Below, piece after piece: positions 9,241 through 18,466 of a stretch of DNA of 32,327 nucleotides. The stretch covers positions 1-32,327 of the forward strand of contig NZ_RZQL01000049.1 of assembly GCF_003997935.1 (NCBI RefSeq), read 5' to 3'. Below the pieces are notes generated by a model. It saw only the letters and a program-made list of their open reading frames with translations, ran no database searches and was not told where the DNA came from. The position numbers and the translations under genes were made by a program. How positions within the stretch are numbered: the first letter of the stretch is position 1; the number at the start of each line of letters is the position of its first letter. Origin of the DNA: Mesorhizobium sp. M7A.F.Ca.US.006.01.1.1 (GTDB taxonomy: Bacteria; Pseudomonadota; Alphaproteobacteria; Rhizobiales; Rhizobiaceae).

Positions 9241-10782
9241 ATGAGCAACGAACTTCTTTCCCCGGCCGAAATGAGCGAGGCCGATCGGCTGACGATCGCC
9301 GCCGGCCCAACCGACGGCATCGGCCTGATGCAGCGCGCTGGTGAAGCGGTCGCGGCTGAGATTCTCAAGCGTTATCCCGCAGCGACGCATGTCCATGTGC
9401 TGTGCGGGCCCGGCAACAATGGCGGTGATGGCTATGTCGTCGCCCGCATCCTCGCCGCCAGCGGCGTCGACACAACGATCTGGTCATCCGGAGCGCCGAG
9501 GCCGGAAAGCGATGCGGCGCTCGCCGCTGCGGAATGCCCGATCAAGCCCTGGCCGCTGTCTGGTTTCGACGCCGAGTCTGGCTCGATCGTGATCGACGCG
9601 CTCTATGGGGCAGGGCTGTCCAAGCCGCTGTCCGGCGACGCCGCGAAAGCCGTCGATACTGCGACAGCCCTGCGCCTGCCTGTGGTCGCGGTCGACCTGC
9701 CGTCGGGCGTCTCAGGAACCAGCGGCGACATATTGGGCAGGGCGTTTCGTGCCGAGATCACCGTCACTTTCGCACGGAAAAAGCCTGGCCACCTGCTGCT
9801 GCCGGGGCGCGGGCAATGCGGTGAGATCGTGCTCGCCGATATCGGCATCGGTGACGGCATCATCGACCAGCTCGCCGTCTCGACCTTCGAGAATGTGCCG
9901 GACCTGTGGTTGCGGGAATTTCCGGTGCCGGCGGTGGACGCGCACAAATACAAGCGCGGCCATGTCGGCGTCTTTTCCGGCGGTCCCAGTGCTACCGGCG
10001 CGGCGCGGCTGTCGGCGATGGCCGCCGCCAGAAGCGGGGCAGGGGCGGTCACCGTGCTGTCGCCTGGCAATGCGATGCAGGTGAACGCGACGCACCTGAC
10101 CTCGATCATGCTGCGCGAGGCGGGCTCGCTCGAGGAGGTGCAGGAATTTCTGACGGCGCGCCATCCCGAGGCGCTGGTGTTCGGACCGGGGCTCGGGCCA
10201 GAGCCCAAGGTCGGCGATTTTGCCCTGCAGCTGATAAAGGCTTTGGCGGAGGAGGCACGCACATCGGCGGCTGCAAGCCACGCCCGTGCGATGGTGCTCG
10301 ATGCCGACGCTATCACGTCGTTGGCCCATCAGCCTCAGGCGCTGTTCGAAGCTGCCCGTCAGCCGAATGCGCCTGCCTTGGTGGTCACGCCGCATGAGGG
10401 CGAATTCGGCCGCTTGTTTCCTGATATCGCCGGGGACAAAACCATGTCGAAACTGGCCAAGGCGCGGGCGGCCGCAGCGCGGGCCAATGCCGTCATCGTC
10501 TACAAGGGGGCCGACACGGTCATAGCAGCGCCCGATGGTAAAGCGGCGATCAACTCCAACGGTGCACCGTGGTTGGCCACAGCCGGGTCAGGCGACGTGC
10601 TGTCGGGCATCATTGCCGGTTTGCTGGCGCAAGGCATGCCGCCCTTCGAGGGCACCTGCGCGGCGGTGTGGCTGCATGCCGAGGCCGGCAGCCGGTTCGG
10701 ACCCGGCCTGATCGCCGAGGATCTGCCGCTGGCGCTGGTGCCGGTGTTGCGCGAACTCTTCGACGCGCGAAAGGCTGCCTGA
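9241..10782 (+). CDS. nnr: bifunctional NAD(P)H-hydrate epimerase / ADP-dependent NAD(P)H-hydrate dehydratase
   Basis: 513 residues with both repair domains fused. The N-terminal YjeF_N part (about 1-215) has LCGPGNNGGDGYVVARIL and DALYGAGLSKPL; the C-terminal ribokinase-like part (about 220-510) has the HEGEFGRLF segment, KGADTVIAAPDG and WLATAGSGDVLSGIIAG with the catalytic aspartate. Together they epimerise and dehydrate damaged NADHX/NADPHX back to usable NAD(P)H, using ADP in bacteria. It is transcribed away from glnB, and its stop directly abuts the start of the next gene (TGAATG). The ribosome site before 9241 is weak. The neighbour glnB is divergent, so a shared role is not implied. 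Confidence 0.95.
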   Translation: MSNELLSPAEMSEADRLTIAAGPTDGIGLMQRAGEAVAAEILKRYPAATHVHVLCGPGNNGGDGYVVARILAASGVDTTIWSSGAPRPESDAALAAAECPIKPWPLSGFDAESGSIVIDALYGAGLSKPLSGDAAKAVDTATALRLPVVAVDLPSGVSGTSGDILGRAFRAEITVTFARKKPGHLLLPGRGQCGEIVLADIGIGDGIIDQLAVSTFENVPDLWLREFPVPAVDAHKYKRGHVGVFSGGPSATGAARLSAMAAARSGAGAVTVLSPGNAMQVNATHLTSIMLREAGSLEEVQEFLTARHPEALVFGPGLGPEPKVGDFALQLIKALAEEARTSAAASHARAMVLDADAITSLAHQPQALFEAARQPNAPALVVTPHEGEFGRLFPDIAGDKTMSKLAKARAAAARANAVIVYKGADTVIAAPDGKAAINSNGAPWLATAGSGDVLSGIIAGLLAQGMPPFEGTCAAVWLHAEAGSRFGPGLIAEDLPLALVPVLRELFDARKAA

Positions 10783-12786
10783 ATGAGCCGTGCGCTCGCT
10801 CTGTTGCTTGCCACCCTCATCGCTGTCTTCATGACGCCGACGGCGCACGCCGAAGGTCCTGTGACCGTCGTCGACAATCCGGCGGTGCTCGCCGCGCTCG
10901 ATGCCAAGGGCTATGGCTTTGCCGCCGTTTTCGGGGTCGACGGCGAAGACGGCCTGAAGGCGCTCTACGACGAGGCGCCAGCCTATCACGCCATCGTCGA
11001 AACGGTTGCCTCCGATGTTGCGGCGCTGCGTGCCGACATGAAGGCCGGCGGGCGGCCGCTCTACGAGGTTACCGACGGCAATGTCGGCCGCATCATGGAC
11101 ATGCGCTGGCTGAGGACCGACGCGGCGCGCTTTCGGCTGGTCGGCGTCGTCAACCGGCTCGACCGTCGCGACTTCACCGCGCTGCAGGGCGACAAGAGCT
11201 GCGGCGAGGTGCGCTTCATCTACCGCCTGGCCTACAGTTTTCGCAAAAACGGCAAGCTGCTGGCGTCACGCCTGCCGTTCAATTTCAATGCCGTCTACAG
11301 CGCCGCACCGGATGCCGATGGCGGCTGCGTCGGTGTTGCCGGGCGCTGGACTCCCCAGCTTGACGAGAGCGTCGATGCCGGCTGGCTGACCGGCGGGCCG
11401 CTGGAGAGAGCCGGGCTGACCTTCAAGCAGCTGGAGCTCAACGCACAGGTGGTGCGCTTTCCCTCTGGCCAGGAAACCGAGTTCGGCGGGCAGGCGGCCT
11501 ATCTCATGCGGATATTCGGCATCGATGGCGCCGATCTCACCGAGAAGCCGCTGGAGAACACGCCCGACACCGCACGGCTCTCGCAGGACGCAGCGCTAAA
11601 GGCGCGGCTCGCCGCCTATGTCGGCGCCAATCTGCCGGCAGTCGATGAGGGTGTTTATGAAATTCCCGACGAGTTCCTGGCCAGAAAGATCATTTCATGG
11701 TCGACCTTCGGCAGCGCGCGGCAAGCCAATCATCCGTATACGCAATTATTCCGACCCGAGGAATTCGCAGCGCTCGATTATTCCGCGCTGAAACTGGTGC
11801 GCACGCCGGAAGCGCTGGTCGAGCGGCTGGACAATGGCGCCTGCCAGGGTTGCCATCAGGCCGGCTCCACCGCCGGTTTCCATTTCATCGGGCTAGACGA
11901 CAAGACGACGTCGCCGTTGAACCGCATCGAGGTCGGGATTTCGCCGCATCTTCATGCCGAGATCCCGCGGCGCCAGGCGTGGCTCGCCGCCACGGCCGAA
12001 GGCAAGCAGCCGAACCGCTTCCGTCCGCTCTTCTTTGCGCCGCCGGCGGTCTGGACGAACGCCGATGCGGTCGATTACGCGCCGGCCGAGATGACCATGC
12101 CGTGCCTGATGCCGGAAGATGCGGCCCGCTTTGGTGCGACCTGGCAATGCGGTGGCGGCACCGTCTGCACGCCGCTGGCCACCGCTTCAGGCGTGCACAC
12201 GAAACTGGCGCAATGCCTGCTGCCCAAAGACAGCGAGAAAATGTTTTCCGGCCATCCCTGCCTGACCGGGTCGATCGCCAGCAACGCGGCGCAGCCTTTC
12301 AACGACCGCTACAGCAAATCAGGCCAATTCGCGGCCTTCGCGCCTGACGTTTCGCGCACCGCCTACACCTGCCGTCCGCCGAAGATCGGCGTGCCGGGTG
12401 GCATTGCTTATCGCGGGTGCGATGACAAGGACCGCACATTTGCCGCCTTCAAAGCCGGCAAGCCGATGCCGAACGAGATCTGCGGGCTGGCCGGCGGCAA
12501 GAAATTCGACATCTGCGTGGCCACCAACAATTTCGACCAGTGCCTTGGCGGCGCCGTCAATCGCGGCAACCGGCCGGCCTGTTCGGCCGATCATTTCTGC
12601 CGCGAGGACTATATGTGCCAGTCGCTGCCGCCGGACACGCCGGGCATCGGCAAAATCAAAGGCATCGGCTTCTGCTCGCCGACCTACTTCATCTTCCAGA
12701 TGCGCATCGACAATCACGCGACGCCATGGGGCAACGCCGTCCGCGCCACCATGGGAGCGGGGTTTGGCGCGGCGGAAGAGGAATGA
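10783..12786 (+). CDS. exported cysteine-rich protein with one c-type haem motif, function unknown
   Basis: 667 residues. A Sec signal peptide (about 1-23, ending THA) implies periplasmic or extracellular location. A single CQGCH motif at residues 354-358, in the context NGACQGCHQAGSTAGFHFIG, is a c-type haem attachment site. An earlier segment (LVGVVNRLDRR, then CGEVRFIYRLAY) resembles exported proteins of myxobacteria and similar bacteria that I recognise only loosely. The last 280 residues hold 14 cysteines, an even number suggesting disulfides. The ATG directly follows the nnr stop (TGAATG), so translation is probably coupled. No electron-transfer partner is nearby. No function is assigned; an oxidoreductase or electron-carrier role is a guess from the haem motif. 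Confidence 0.85.
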   Translation: MSRALALLLATLIAVFMTPTAHAEGPVTVVDNPAVLAALDAKGYGFAAVFGVDGEDGLKALYDEAPAYHAIVETVASDVAALRADMKAGGRPLYEVTDGNVGRIMDMRWLRTDAARFRLVGVVNRLDRRDFTALQGDKSCGEVRFIYRLAYSFRKNGKLLASRLPFNFNAVYSAAPDADGGCVGVAGRWTPQLDESVDAGWLTGGPLERAGLTFKQLELNAQVVRFPSGQETEFGGQAAYLMRIFGIDGADLTEKPLENTPDTARLSQDAALKARLAAYVGANLPAVDEGVYEIPDEFLARKIISWSTFGSARQANHPYTQLFRPEEFAALDYSALKLVRTPEALVERLDNGACQGCHQAGSTAGFHFIGLDDKTTSPLNRIEVGISPHLHAEIPRRQAWLAATAEGKQPNRFRPLFFAPPAVWTNADAVDYAPAEMTMPCLMPEDAARFGATWQCGGGTVCTPLATASGVHTKLAQCLLPKDSEKMFSGHPCLTGSIASNAAQPFNDRYSKSGQFAAFAPDVSRTAYTCRPPKIGVPGGIAYRGCDDKDRTFAAFKAGKPMPNEICGLAGGKKFDICVATNNFDQCLGGAVNRGNRPACSADHFCREDYMCQSLPPDTPGIGKIKGIGFCSPTYFIFQMRIDNHATPWGNAVRATMGAGFGAAEEE

Positions 12787-12798
12787 GCTGCCGGCGCC

Positions 12799-14331
12799 TC
12801 ACAGCGGGATGTTGTCGTGTTTTTTCCAGGGGTTCTGCATATCCTTGTTGCGCAGCATGCGCAGCGCCCGGGCGATGCGGCGGCGGGTCGAATGCGGCAT
12901 GATCACCTCGTCGACATAACCGCGTTCGGCGGCGACGAAGGGCGACAGGAAGCGATCCTCGTAAGCCTTTGTATGGGCTGCGATCTTTTCGGCGTCACCG
13001 ATGTCCTTGCGATAGATGATCTCGACCGCGCCCCTGGCGCCCATCACCGCGATCTGCGCCGTCGGCCAGGCATAGTTCATGTCGCCGCGCAGATGTTTCG
13101 ACGCCATCACGTCATAGGCGCCGCCATAGGCTTTGCGGGTGATGACGGTGATCTTCGGCACGGTGGCCTCGGCATAGGCGAACAGCAGCTTGGCGCCATG
13201 CTTGATCAGCCCGCCATATTCCTGCGCGGTGCCGGGCAGGAAGCCCGGAACATCGACGAAGGTGACGATCGGGATCGAAAAACAGTCGCAGAAGCGCACG
13301 AAGCGCGCTGCCTTGCGGCTGGCGTCGGAATCGAGCACGCCGGCCAGCACCATCGGCTGGTTGGCGACGAAGCCGACCGTGCGGCCTTCGACACGCCCGA
13401 ACCCGGTGACGATATTCTTGGCAAAATTCTGCTGGATCTCGAAGAAATCGCCTTCGTCGGCAACCTTCAGGATCAGTTCCTTGATGTCGTAGGGCTTATT
13501 GGCGTTGTCGGGTATGAGCCGGTCGAGCGACAGGTCATGGTCGGTGACCGACTGGTAGCATTCGATCTCCGGGATCTCGGACGTGTTGGAGGCCGGCAGC
13601 AGATCGACCAGCCGGCGCATCTGCAGCAACGCCTCGATATCATTGTCATAGGCGCCGTCGGCGATCGAGGATTTGGTCGTGTGCACGGAAGCGCCGCCGA
13701 GGCTCTCGGCAGTCACCGTCTCGTTGGTCACGGTCTTCACCACATCCGGTCCGGTGACGAACATGTAGGAAGTGTCGCGCACCATGAAGATGAAGTCGGT
13801 CATGGCAGGCGAATAGACGTCGCCGCCGGCGCATGGACCCATGATCACCGAGATCTGGGGAATGACGCCGGACGCCAGCACGTTGCGCTGAAAGATCTCG
13901 GCATAGCCGCCGAGTGCCGCCACGCCTTCCTGGATGCGCGCGCCGCCGGCATCGTAGAGGCCGATGATCGGTGCGCGGTTGCGCAGCGCCATCTCCTGCA
14001 CCTTGATGACCTTCCCGGCATGCGCTTCCGACAACGAGCCGCCGAACACGGTAAAATCCTTGGCGAAGAGGTAGACCGGGCGGCCGTTGACCGTGCCCCA
14101 GCCGGTGACGACGCCGTCGCCGGCGATCTTGGTCTTCTCCATGCCGAAATCGGTCGAACGATGCTCGACAAACATGTCGAATTCCTCGAACGAGCCCTCG
14201 TCGAGAAACACCTCGATGCGTTCGCGCGCGGTGAGCTTGCCCTTCTTGTGCTGGGCATCGATGCGGACCTGGCCGCCACCCATGCGGGCGATCTCGCGGC
14301 GGCGCTCGAGTTCCTTGAGCACGTCTTTCAT
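12799..14331 (-). CDS. pccB: propionyl-CoA carboxylase beta subunit (carboxyltransferase)
   Basis: 510 residues, the normal PccB length. The carboxyltransferase pattern is complete: [64 protein letters not shown] (N-terminal acyl-CoA site), [16 protein letters not shown], then [29 protein letters not shown] and [11 protein letters not shown]. It moves CO2 from biotin to propionyl-CoA, giving methylmalonyl-CoA in propionate/odd-chain/branched amino-acid breakdown. The ATG at 14331 has GGAGGG about 5 bases upstream; an extension to 14439 is not supported. The biotin-carrying alpha subunit is not in this window. It converges on the haem-motif gene with only 12 bases between stops. Confidence 0.95.
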   Translation of the reverse strand: MKDVLKELERRREIARMGGGQVRIDAQHKKGKLTARERIEVFLDEGSFEEFDMFVEHRSTDFGMEKTKIAGDGVVTGWGTVNGRPVYLFAKDFTVFGGSLSEAHAGKVIKVQEMALRNRAPIIGLYDAGGARIQEGVAALGGYAEIFQRNVLASGVIPQISVIMGPCAGGDVYSPAMTDFIFMVRDTSYMFVTGPDVVKTVTNETVTAESLGGASVHTTKSSIADGAYDNDIEALLQMRRLVDLLPASNTSEIPEIECYQSVTDHDLSLDRLIPDNANKPYDIKELILKVADEGDFFEIQQNFAKNIVTGFGRVEGRTVGFVANQPMVLAGVLDSDASRKAARFVRFCDCFSIPIVTFVDVPGFLPGTAQEYGGLIKHGAKLLFAYAEATVPKITVITRKAYGGAYDVMASKHLRGDMNYAWPTAQIAVMGARGAVEIIYRKDIGDAEKIAAHTKAYEDRFLSPFVAAERGYVDEVIMPHSTRRRIARALRMLRNKDMQNPWKKHDNIPL

Positions 14332-14739
14332 CGGTTCCCTCCGAGCCAGCTGTATTTCGTGGTAATCGTGCCGACAGGGGAGCGCAAGCACCGCCTGCGT
14401 CATGGATTTTGTTGCACTGCAGCATGACGCCCCTTGCATTTGGCCGCGAACTCAGCCATATGCAGCCCATAGGCGCTTGGGCCGGGAACGAATCCGGCCT
14501 TCTCGACGAATGAGACTGGTTGCGTCTGTTTTCCCTCTTTCCGGTATATCGGCCCTTTTTCCGGTAAATCACAAAGCGGCGAAAAAGCCCCGTGGCATGA
14601 TGCCTGCGGGCACGACAGCGCAGCCGAGTGGACGTTACCGTCCGCCCGCCTTGTCGTTCCATATCAATTTTTTCGACGGCAGGTTGCGCCCTGCCGCCAT
14701 CGATGTTTGCGGCCAGAAGCCGCGTGAAAGAAGATTATT
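14332..14739. promoter_or_regulatory. divergent intergenic region between pccB and the helicase gene
   Basis: About 400 bases with no convincing gene. It must carry the promoters of both divergent genes and the leader of the helicase. A short near-direct repeat, TTCCGGTATATC at about 14538-14549 and TTCCGGTAAATC at about 14560-14571, is visible. A frame at 14402-14743 has no family resemblance and poor composition and is not called. Confidence 0.5.
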
Positions 14740-16161
14740 TTGACCAACGAAAACACTTTGCCCGGTAGCACTGCGGAACTCACCGGTTTCGCGGCACTGG
14801 GTATTACGGGCGCGCTGCTCAAGGCCACCCACAATGCCGGCTTCACCGAGCCGAAGCCTATCCAGGCGCAGGCGATCCCGCCGCAGATGGAAGGCCGTGA
14901 CATTTTCGGCATCGCCCAGACCGGCTCCGGCAAGACCGCGGCCTTCGCGCTGCCGATCCTGTCGAAGATCATCGCACTCGGCACCAAGCGCCGGCCGAAG
15001 ACGGCGCGTGCGCTTATCCTGGCGCCGACGCGCGAACTCGCCGTGCAGATCGAAGACACGATCAAGATCCTCGCCAAGGGCGCGCATGTCTCGACCGCGC
15101 TGGTGCTTGGCGGTGTCTCGCGCTTCAGCCAGGTGAAGAAGGTTGCGCCCGGCGTCGATATCCTGATCGCAACGCCCGGCCGGTTGACCGACCTGGTGCG
15201 CGAGGGCGACCTCGTGCTTGCCGACACCAAATGGCTGGTGCTCGACGAGGGCGACCGCATGCTCGACATGGGCTTCATCAACGACGTCAAGCGCATCGCC
15301 AAGGCGACCGCGCCCGATCGTCAGACGGTGCTGTTCTCGGCGACCATGCCCAATGAAATCGCCGAACTGGCCAAGGGCCTCTTGAAGAACCCGATCCGCG
15401 TCGAAGTCGCGCCGCAAAGCACGGCGGCGGCAGAGATCGTGCAAGGCGTCGTCTTTGCCCGCACCAAGCAGAAGCGCCAGGTGCTGTCGACGATGCTCGC
15501 CGACGAGGCGATGAAGTCCGTCATCATCTTTTCGCGCACCAAGCATGGTGCCGACAGGGTGACCAAGGACCTCGAACGCGACGGCTTCAAGGCCGCCGTC
15601 ATCCACGGCAACAAGTCGCAGAACGCCCGCCAGAAAGCGCTGAACGATTTCCGCGACGGCTCGGTGCGCATTCTGGTGGCGACCGACATCGCGGCGCGCG
15701 GCATCGACGTGCCCGGCATCAGCCATGTCGTGAATTTCGATCTGCCTGATGAAGCCGAGAGCTACGTCCACCGCATCGGCCGTACCGGCCGCAACGGCAT
15801 GGACGGCATCGCGATCACGCTTTGCGATCCTTCCGAAAACAGCAAGCTGCGCCAGGTCGAGCGCATCATCCGTACCAAGCTGCCGATCGTTGCCGACCAT
15901 CTCGGCAGCCCCGATCCGCTGCGCAATCCGGCTGAAAAGAACGAGCGTTTCGAGCCGGCCAATGACCGCAACGACCGCAATGGTCGTCGCGACGGCAGGC
16001 GGCCCGGTGGCGAGAACAAAGGCAACGGCTTTGGCAAGAAGCGCTTCGGCGACAAGCCTGCCTTCGCCGGCGAGCGCAAGCCGGATGGCGCCAAGCCGGC
16101 CTTCAAGGGCAACAACAAGCGCCGCTTCGGCGGCAAGCGTCCGGCGGCGCGGGCTGCGTAA
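14740..16161 (+). CDS. DEAD-box-family ATP-dependent RNA helicase (motif II DEGD)
   Basis: 473 residues with the full RhlE-like motif set: Q motif (GFTEPKPIQAQAIP), I AQTGSGKT, Ia PTRELA, Ib TPGR, III SAT, IV IIFSRT, V ATDIAARGID, VI HRIGRTGR, then a basic tail rich in Asn, Arg, Gly and Lys (about 405-473) for RNA contact. It unwinds short RNA duplexes in ribosome assembly or mRNA decay. Motif II reads DEGD (15244-15255) rather than DEAD. An in-frame stop at 14725-14727 leaves TTG at 14740 as the best start, with a weak AAAGAAG site upstream. A long leader and TTG start suggest low or conditional (for example cold) expression. Confidence 0.94.
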   Translation: MTNENTLPGSTAELTGFAALGITGALLKATHNAGFTEPKPIQAQAIPPQMEGRDIFGIAQTGSGKTAAFALPILSKIIALGTKRRPKTARALILAPTRELAVQIEDTIKILAKGAHVSTALVLGGVSRFSQVKKVAPGVDILIATPGRLTDLVREGDLVLADTKWLVLDEGDRMLDMGFINDVKRIAKATAPDRQTVLFSATMPNEIAELAKGLLKNPIRVEVAPQSTAAAEIVQGVVFARTKQKRQVLSTMLADEAMKSVIIFSRTKHGADRVTKDLERDGFKAAVIHGNKSQNARQKALNDFRDGSVRILVATDIAARGIDVPGISHVVNFDLPDEAESYVHRIGRTGRNGMDGIAITLCDPSENSKLRQVERIIRTKLPIVADHLGSPDPLRNPAEKNERFEPANDRNDRNGRRDGRRPGGENKGNGFGKKRFGDKPAFAGERKPDGAKPAFKGNNKRRFGGKRPAARAA

Positions 16162-16223
16162 GTAGCCAGCGTTGTAATCAGTCAGGCTCAGCCTTGCTGA
16201 TTGCCGGGACAGACCAAGGAAAG

Positions 16224-16256
16224 GGCGGCTGAAGCGATGCTTCGGTCGCCTTTTTT
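16224..16256 (+). terminator. rho-independent terminator of the helicase gene
   Basis: Twelve-bp stem with two G-U pairs (16224-16235 with 16239-16250), 3-base loop, followed by six T, about 60 bases after the helicase stop. Confidence 0.88.
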
Positions 16257-16263
16257 CGTCGGC

Positions 16264-17238
16264 TTACTTCACCACCGCTTCGATCCAGACGGCGATCCTT
16301 TGCGCCAGAAACGCCGTGGTCGATGGCGACAGCGCGTCGCCGGCAATGACGTGATTGTCCGGGTCGCCGGTGTCGTCGACCGGAACCAGTTCATGCGGCG
16401 CGCCCCAGCGCCCGGCAATCTCGCGGGTGCGGTCGGCCCGCACCACCTTGTCCGAATCAGAAAAGATGAACAAAGCAGGGATGGTCGCCTTCTCCACCGG
16501 CGCGCCATAGGCAAGCTCGGTCAGCGCCTGCATCGGCAAGGTTGCTTCGATCGGATAGCGGGTGGTCCAGAATTTTTCATTCAGCGCGTTGCGCGGCACG
16601 AAGCTATGTTCCTTGCCTGCGACCAGCCTGGCGATTTGTTTGCCCCACGGCATGGTCAGGATCTCGGCGCCCGAAGCCTTGACGCCGAAGTTCGGGGAGA
16701 CGAACGCAATCGCCGCCACCCCGTCCGACGCACCGGGCTGCGTTGCCGCCCAGACCGCCAGCGAGCCGCCGGTCGAAGTCGAGATGACGATCACCTTGTC
16801 GCCGATCGCCCGGCCGATGGCGAGCGCCTCCTCATAGTCGTTGATCCAGGCGTTGATGCTGCCTTGCGTCATCGCCGCGCCATCCTGTCCGTGACCGGTA
16901 AGGCGTGTGTAGAAGAGATTGGCGTCAAGCTGTTCGGCCACTTCGTCGGGCAGCGGGCGGACCTCGCCCTTCGATGCGGAAAAGCCGTGGATGTAGACGA
17001 TCGACAGCGGCGTCCTGGCATGCACCATCGGATCGGCCCAGACGATCTCTTTCTCCAGCCCGTCGCGGATGCCGGGGATGGCGGCTTCGGCCTTTGCCAC
17101 ATAGGCCTGCGGATCGTCAGCGATGAGCGAGGGATCGAAACGGATCGTGGTGTCGACGCGAACGCGCGGGCCGAGCACGAAGGCCAGTGCGAGAATGGTG
17201 ACAAGGCCCAGCACAGCAAGCACGATCCGTCGCCCCAT
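16264..17238 (-). CDS. membrane-anchored alpha/beta hydrolase
   Basis: 324 residues. One hydrophobic helix at the N-terminus (about 4-23) acts as signal or anchor, placing the enzyme in the periplasm or on the membrane. The fold is shown by YIHGFSASKGE (oxyanion hole, about 83), the nucleophile elbow STSTGG with Ser155, SDSDKVV (acid region) and a late DNHV histidine. The elbow starts with Ser in place of the usual first Gly (S-x-S-x-G). Likely an esterase or lipase; substrate unknown. The ATG at 17238 has GGAG 6 bases upstream; a GTG at 17250 is less likely. It follows the SDR gene by 78 bases and is probably cotranscribed. Confidence 0.85.
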   Translation of the reverse strand: MGRRIVLAVLGLVTILALAFVLGPRVRVDTTIRFDPSLIADDPQAYVAKAEAAIPGIRDGLEKEIVWADPMVHARTPLSIVYIHGFSASKGEVRPLPDEVAEQLDANLFYTRLTGHGQDGAAMTQGSINAWINDYEEALAIGRAIGDKVIVISTSTGGSLAVWAATQPGASDGVAAIAFVSPNFGVKASGAEILTMPWGKQIARLVAGKEHSFVPRNALNEKFWTTRYPIEATLPMQALTELAYGAPVEKATIPALFIFSDSDKVVRADRTREIAGRWGAPHELVPVDDTGDPDNHVIAGDALSPSTTAFLAQRIAVWIEAVVK

Positions 17239-17316
17239 CGCAGACTCCACGCAGCATTTGTCTCAACCATGGCGACGGCGGCCCGAAACGGGGAGCCTGC
17301 CAATTTCGCAGGCGTC

Positions 17317-18138
17317 CTATTCGATCGGCGGCTTGCGGTCGTAATGCAGAGGCCGCGCCTTCCAACTGGTCATCAGGCCGATAAACCCTCTGCACAGCGG
17401 CCTCGGCAGCAGGCCGAGCAGTTTCAGGGGCCAGCTTGTCCGGCGCGGGAAATGGACTTCGAAGCCGCCCGACTTGATGCCTCGCGCCATGCGGCGCGAT
17501 GCGCGGCTGACCGGCATCAGTCCCGGCATGGGCAGCATGTTCTTCTCGGTCAGCGGGGTGTCGATGAAGCCTGGATTGAACACCTGGATACGCACGTTCA
17601 TCTTGTCGAAATCATACTTCAGCGACTCGGCCAGGATGTTGATGGCCGCCTTGGTGCCGCCATAGGCTGCCGTTGTCGGCCAGCCGAAATAGGATGTCAC
17701 GGAGCCGACCAGAACGACATGGCCGCGCGCCCGCACACGCATGCGTTCGACCGCCGGCACGAGGCCGTTGATGATGCCGAAATAATTGACCTCGAAGGAC
17801 CGGCGAAAGTCGTTGACGACAAGATTCTCCCCCGGCGTCGAAATGTAGTTCCCTGCATTGAAGATGGCGAGCACGATGGGACCGAGTTCCTTCTCGATCG
17901 CGGCGACGGTTCTTGCCATGCGCGGCTCGTCGGTGACATCGCAGGGAAAGGCCGTGACACTGCCCGGCATCTGCGCGGTCTCGACGACAAGCGTGTCGAT
18001 CGGATCGTCGTCGAGCGCCGTCACCGCGACGGCATAGCCCTGGGAAGCAAGATCCCTGGCCAGGGCACGGCCGATGCCGCTTGAGCCGCCCGTGATCCAG
18101 GCGACGCCGTGCTTCGGGTTGGCCCGGTAGAGTGTCAT
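17317..18138 (-). CDS. short-chain dehydrogenase/reductase (SDR)
   Basis: 273 residues with classic SDR features: TGGSSGIG at 16-23 (NAD(P) binding), D67 and CDVTD after beta-3, FNAGN at 93-97, catalytic Ser146, Tyr159 and Lys163 (YGGTK), and the PGFIDTPLT segment. The C-terminus (about 225-273) is basic and hydrophobic, as in SDRs that associate with membranes and lipids. The ATG at 18138 has AGGG upstream; an extension to 18231 would run into the RIME-like repeat and is rejected. It leads the hydrolase in a likely two-gene unit. Substrate unknown; a lipid-type substrate is an inference only. Confidence 0.92.
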   Translation of the reverse strand: MTLYRANPKHGVAWITGGSSGIGRALARDLASQGYAVAVTALDDDPIDTLVVETAQMPGSVTAFPCDVTDEPRMARTVAAIEKELGPIVLAIFNAGNYISTPGENLVVNDFRRSFEVNYFGIINGLVPAVERMRVRARGHVVLVGSVTSYFGWPTTAAYGGTKAAINILAESLKYDFDKMNVRIQVFNPGFIDTPLTEKNMLPMPGLMPVSRASRRMARGIKSGGFEVHFPRRTSWPLKLLGLLPRPLCRGFIGLMTSWKARPLHYDRKPPIE

Positions 18139-18167
18139 GCTGCGCCCTGTCGACTTGTTGGTGCTTT

Positions 18168-18276
18168 GCTCTAGAGCGGTTCGCCGTTTCACGGAAACGG
18201 CGAACTGCTCTATCTCCTTGTTTCTACGCAATTCCGGACGGAAAACCGTTTTACACTTTTCCTGGAATTGCTCTAG
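18168..18276. repeat. RIME1-like rhizobial intergenic double palindrome
   Basis: About 109 bases bounded by GCTCTAGAG and GCTCTAGC. The first palindrome pairs 18174-18190 with 18194-18210 (17 bp, one mismatch, 3-base loop); the second pairs GCAATTCC at 18228-18235 with GGAATTGC at 18264-18271. Two large palindromes in 106-116 bp is the known description of RIME1 in rhizobia. It sits between the divergent SDR and cysK genes. Confidence 0.8.
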
Positions 18277-18466
18277 CGGTGAAGAAATCGAATGAAAAGC
18301 CGCTTTTCAACGTCAGCCGGAAATGAACAGTGGCGCAAGAGGCCAGCCTCGGGAAGCGCCGACGCAACAACAGCACTGCAAATGCGACTGGACCAGACAA
18401 ATTCTTGCCTTGAAACCGCAGCTTCGGGTTTCTAGGGTTTCGGCGCACCTACACAAGGAATCCTGA

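Noticed and set aside
12817..14427. 536-codon plus-strand open frame
   Set aside because: Antisense to pccB with no recognisable domain.
14402..14743. possible 113-codon gene upstream of the helicase
   Set aside because: No ribosome site, no family resemblance, and it overlaps the helicase start; the region is better read as promoter and leader.
14635..15900. 421-codon minus-strand open frame
   Set aside because: Antisense to the helicase gene, whose conserved motifs are complete on the plus strand.
16201..18084. 627-codon plus-strand open frame
   Set aside because: It runs antisense across both the hydrolase and the SDR gene and crosses their intergenic gap; an artefact of high GC.
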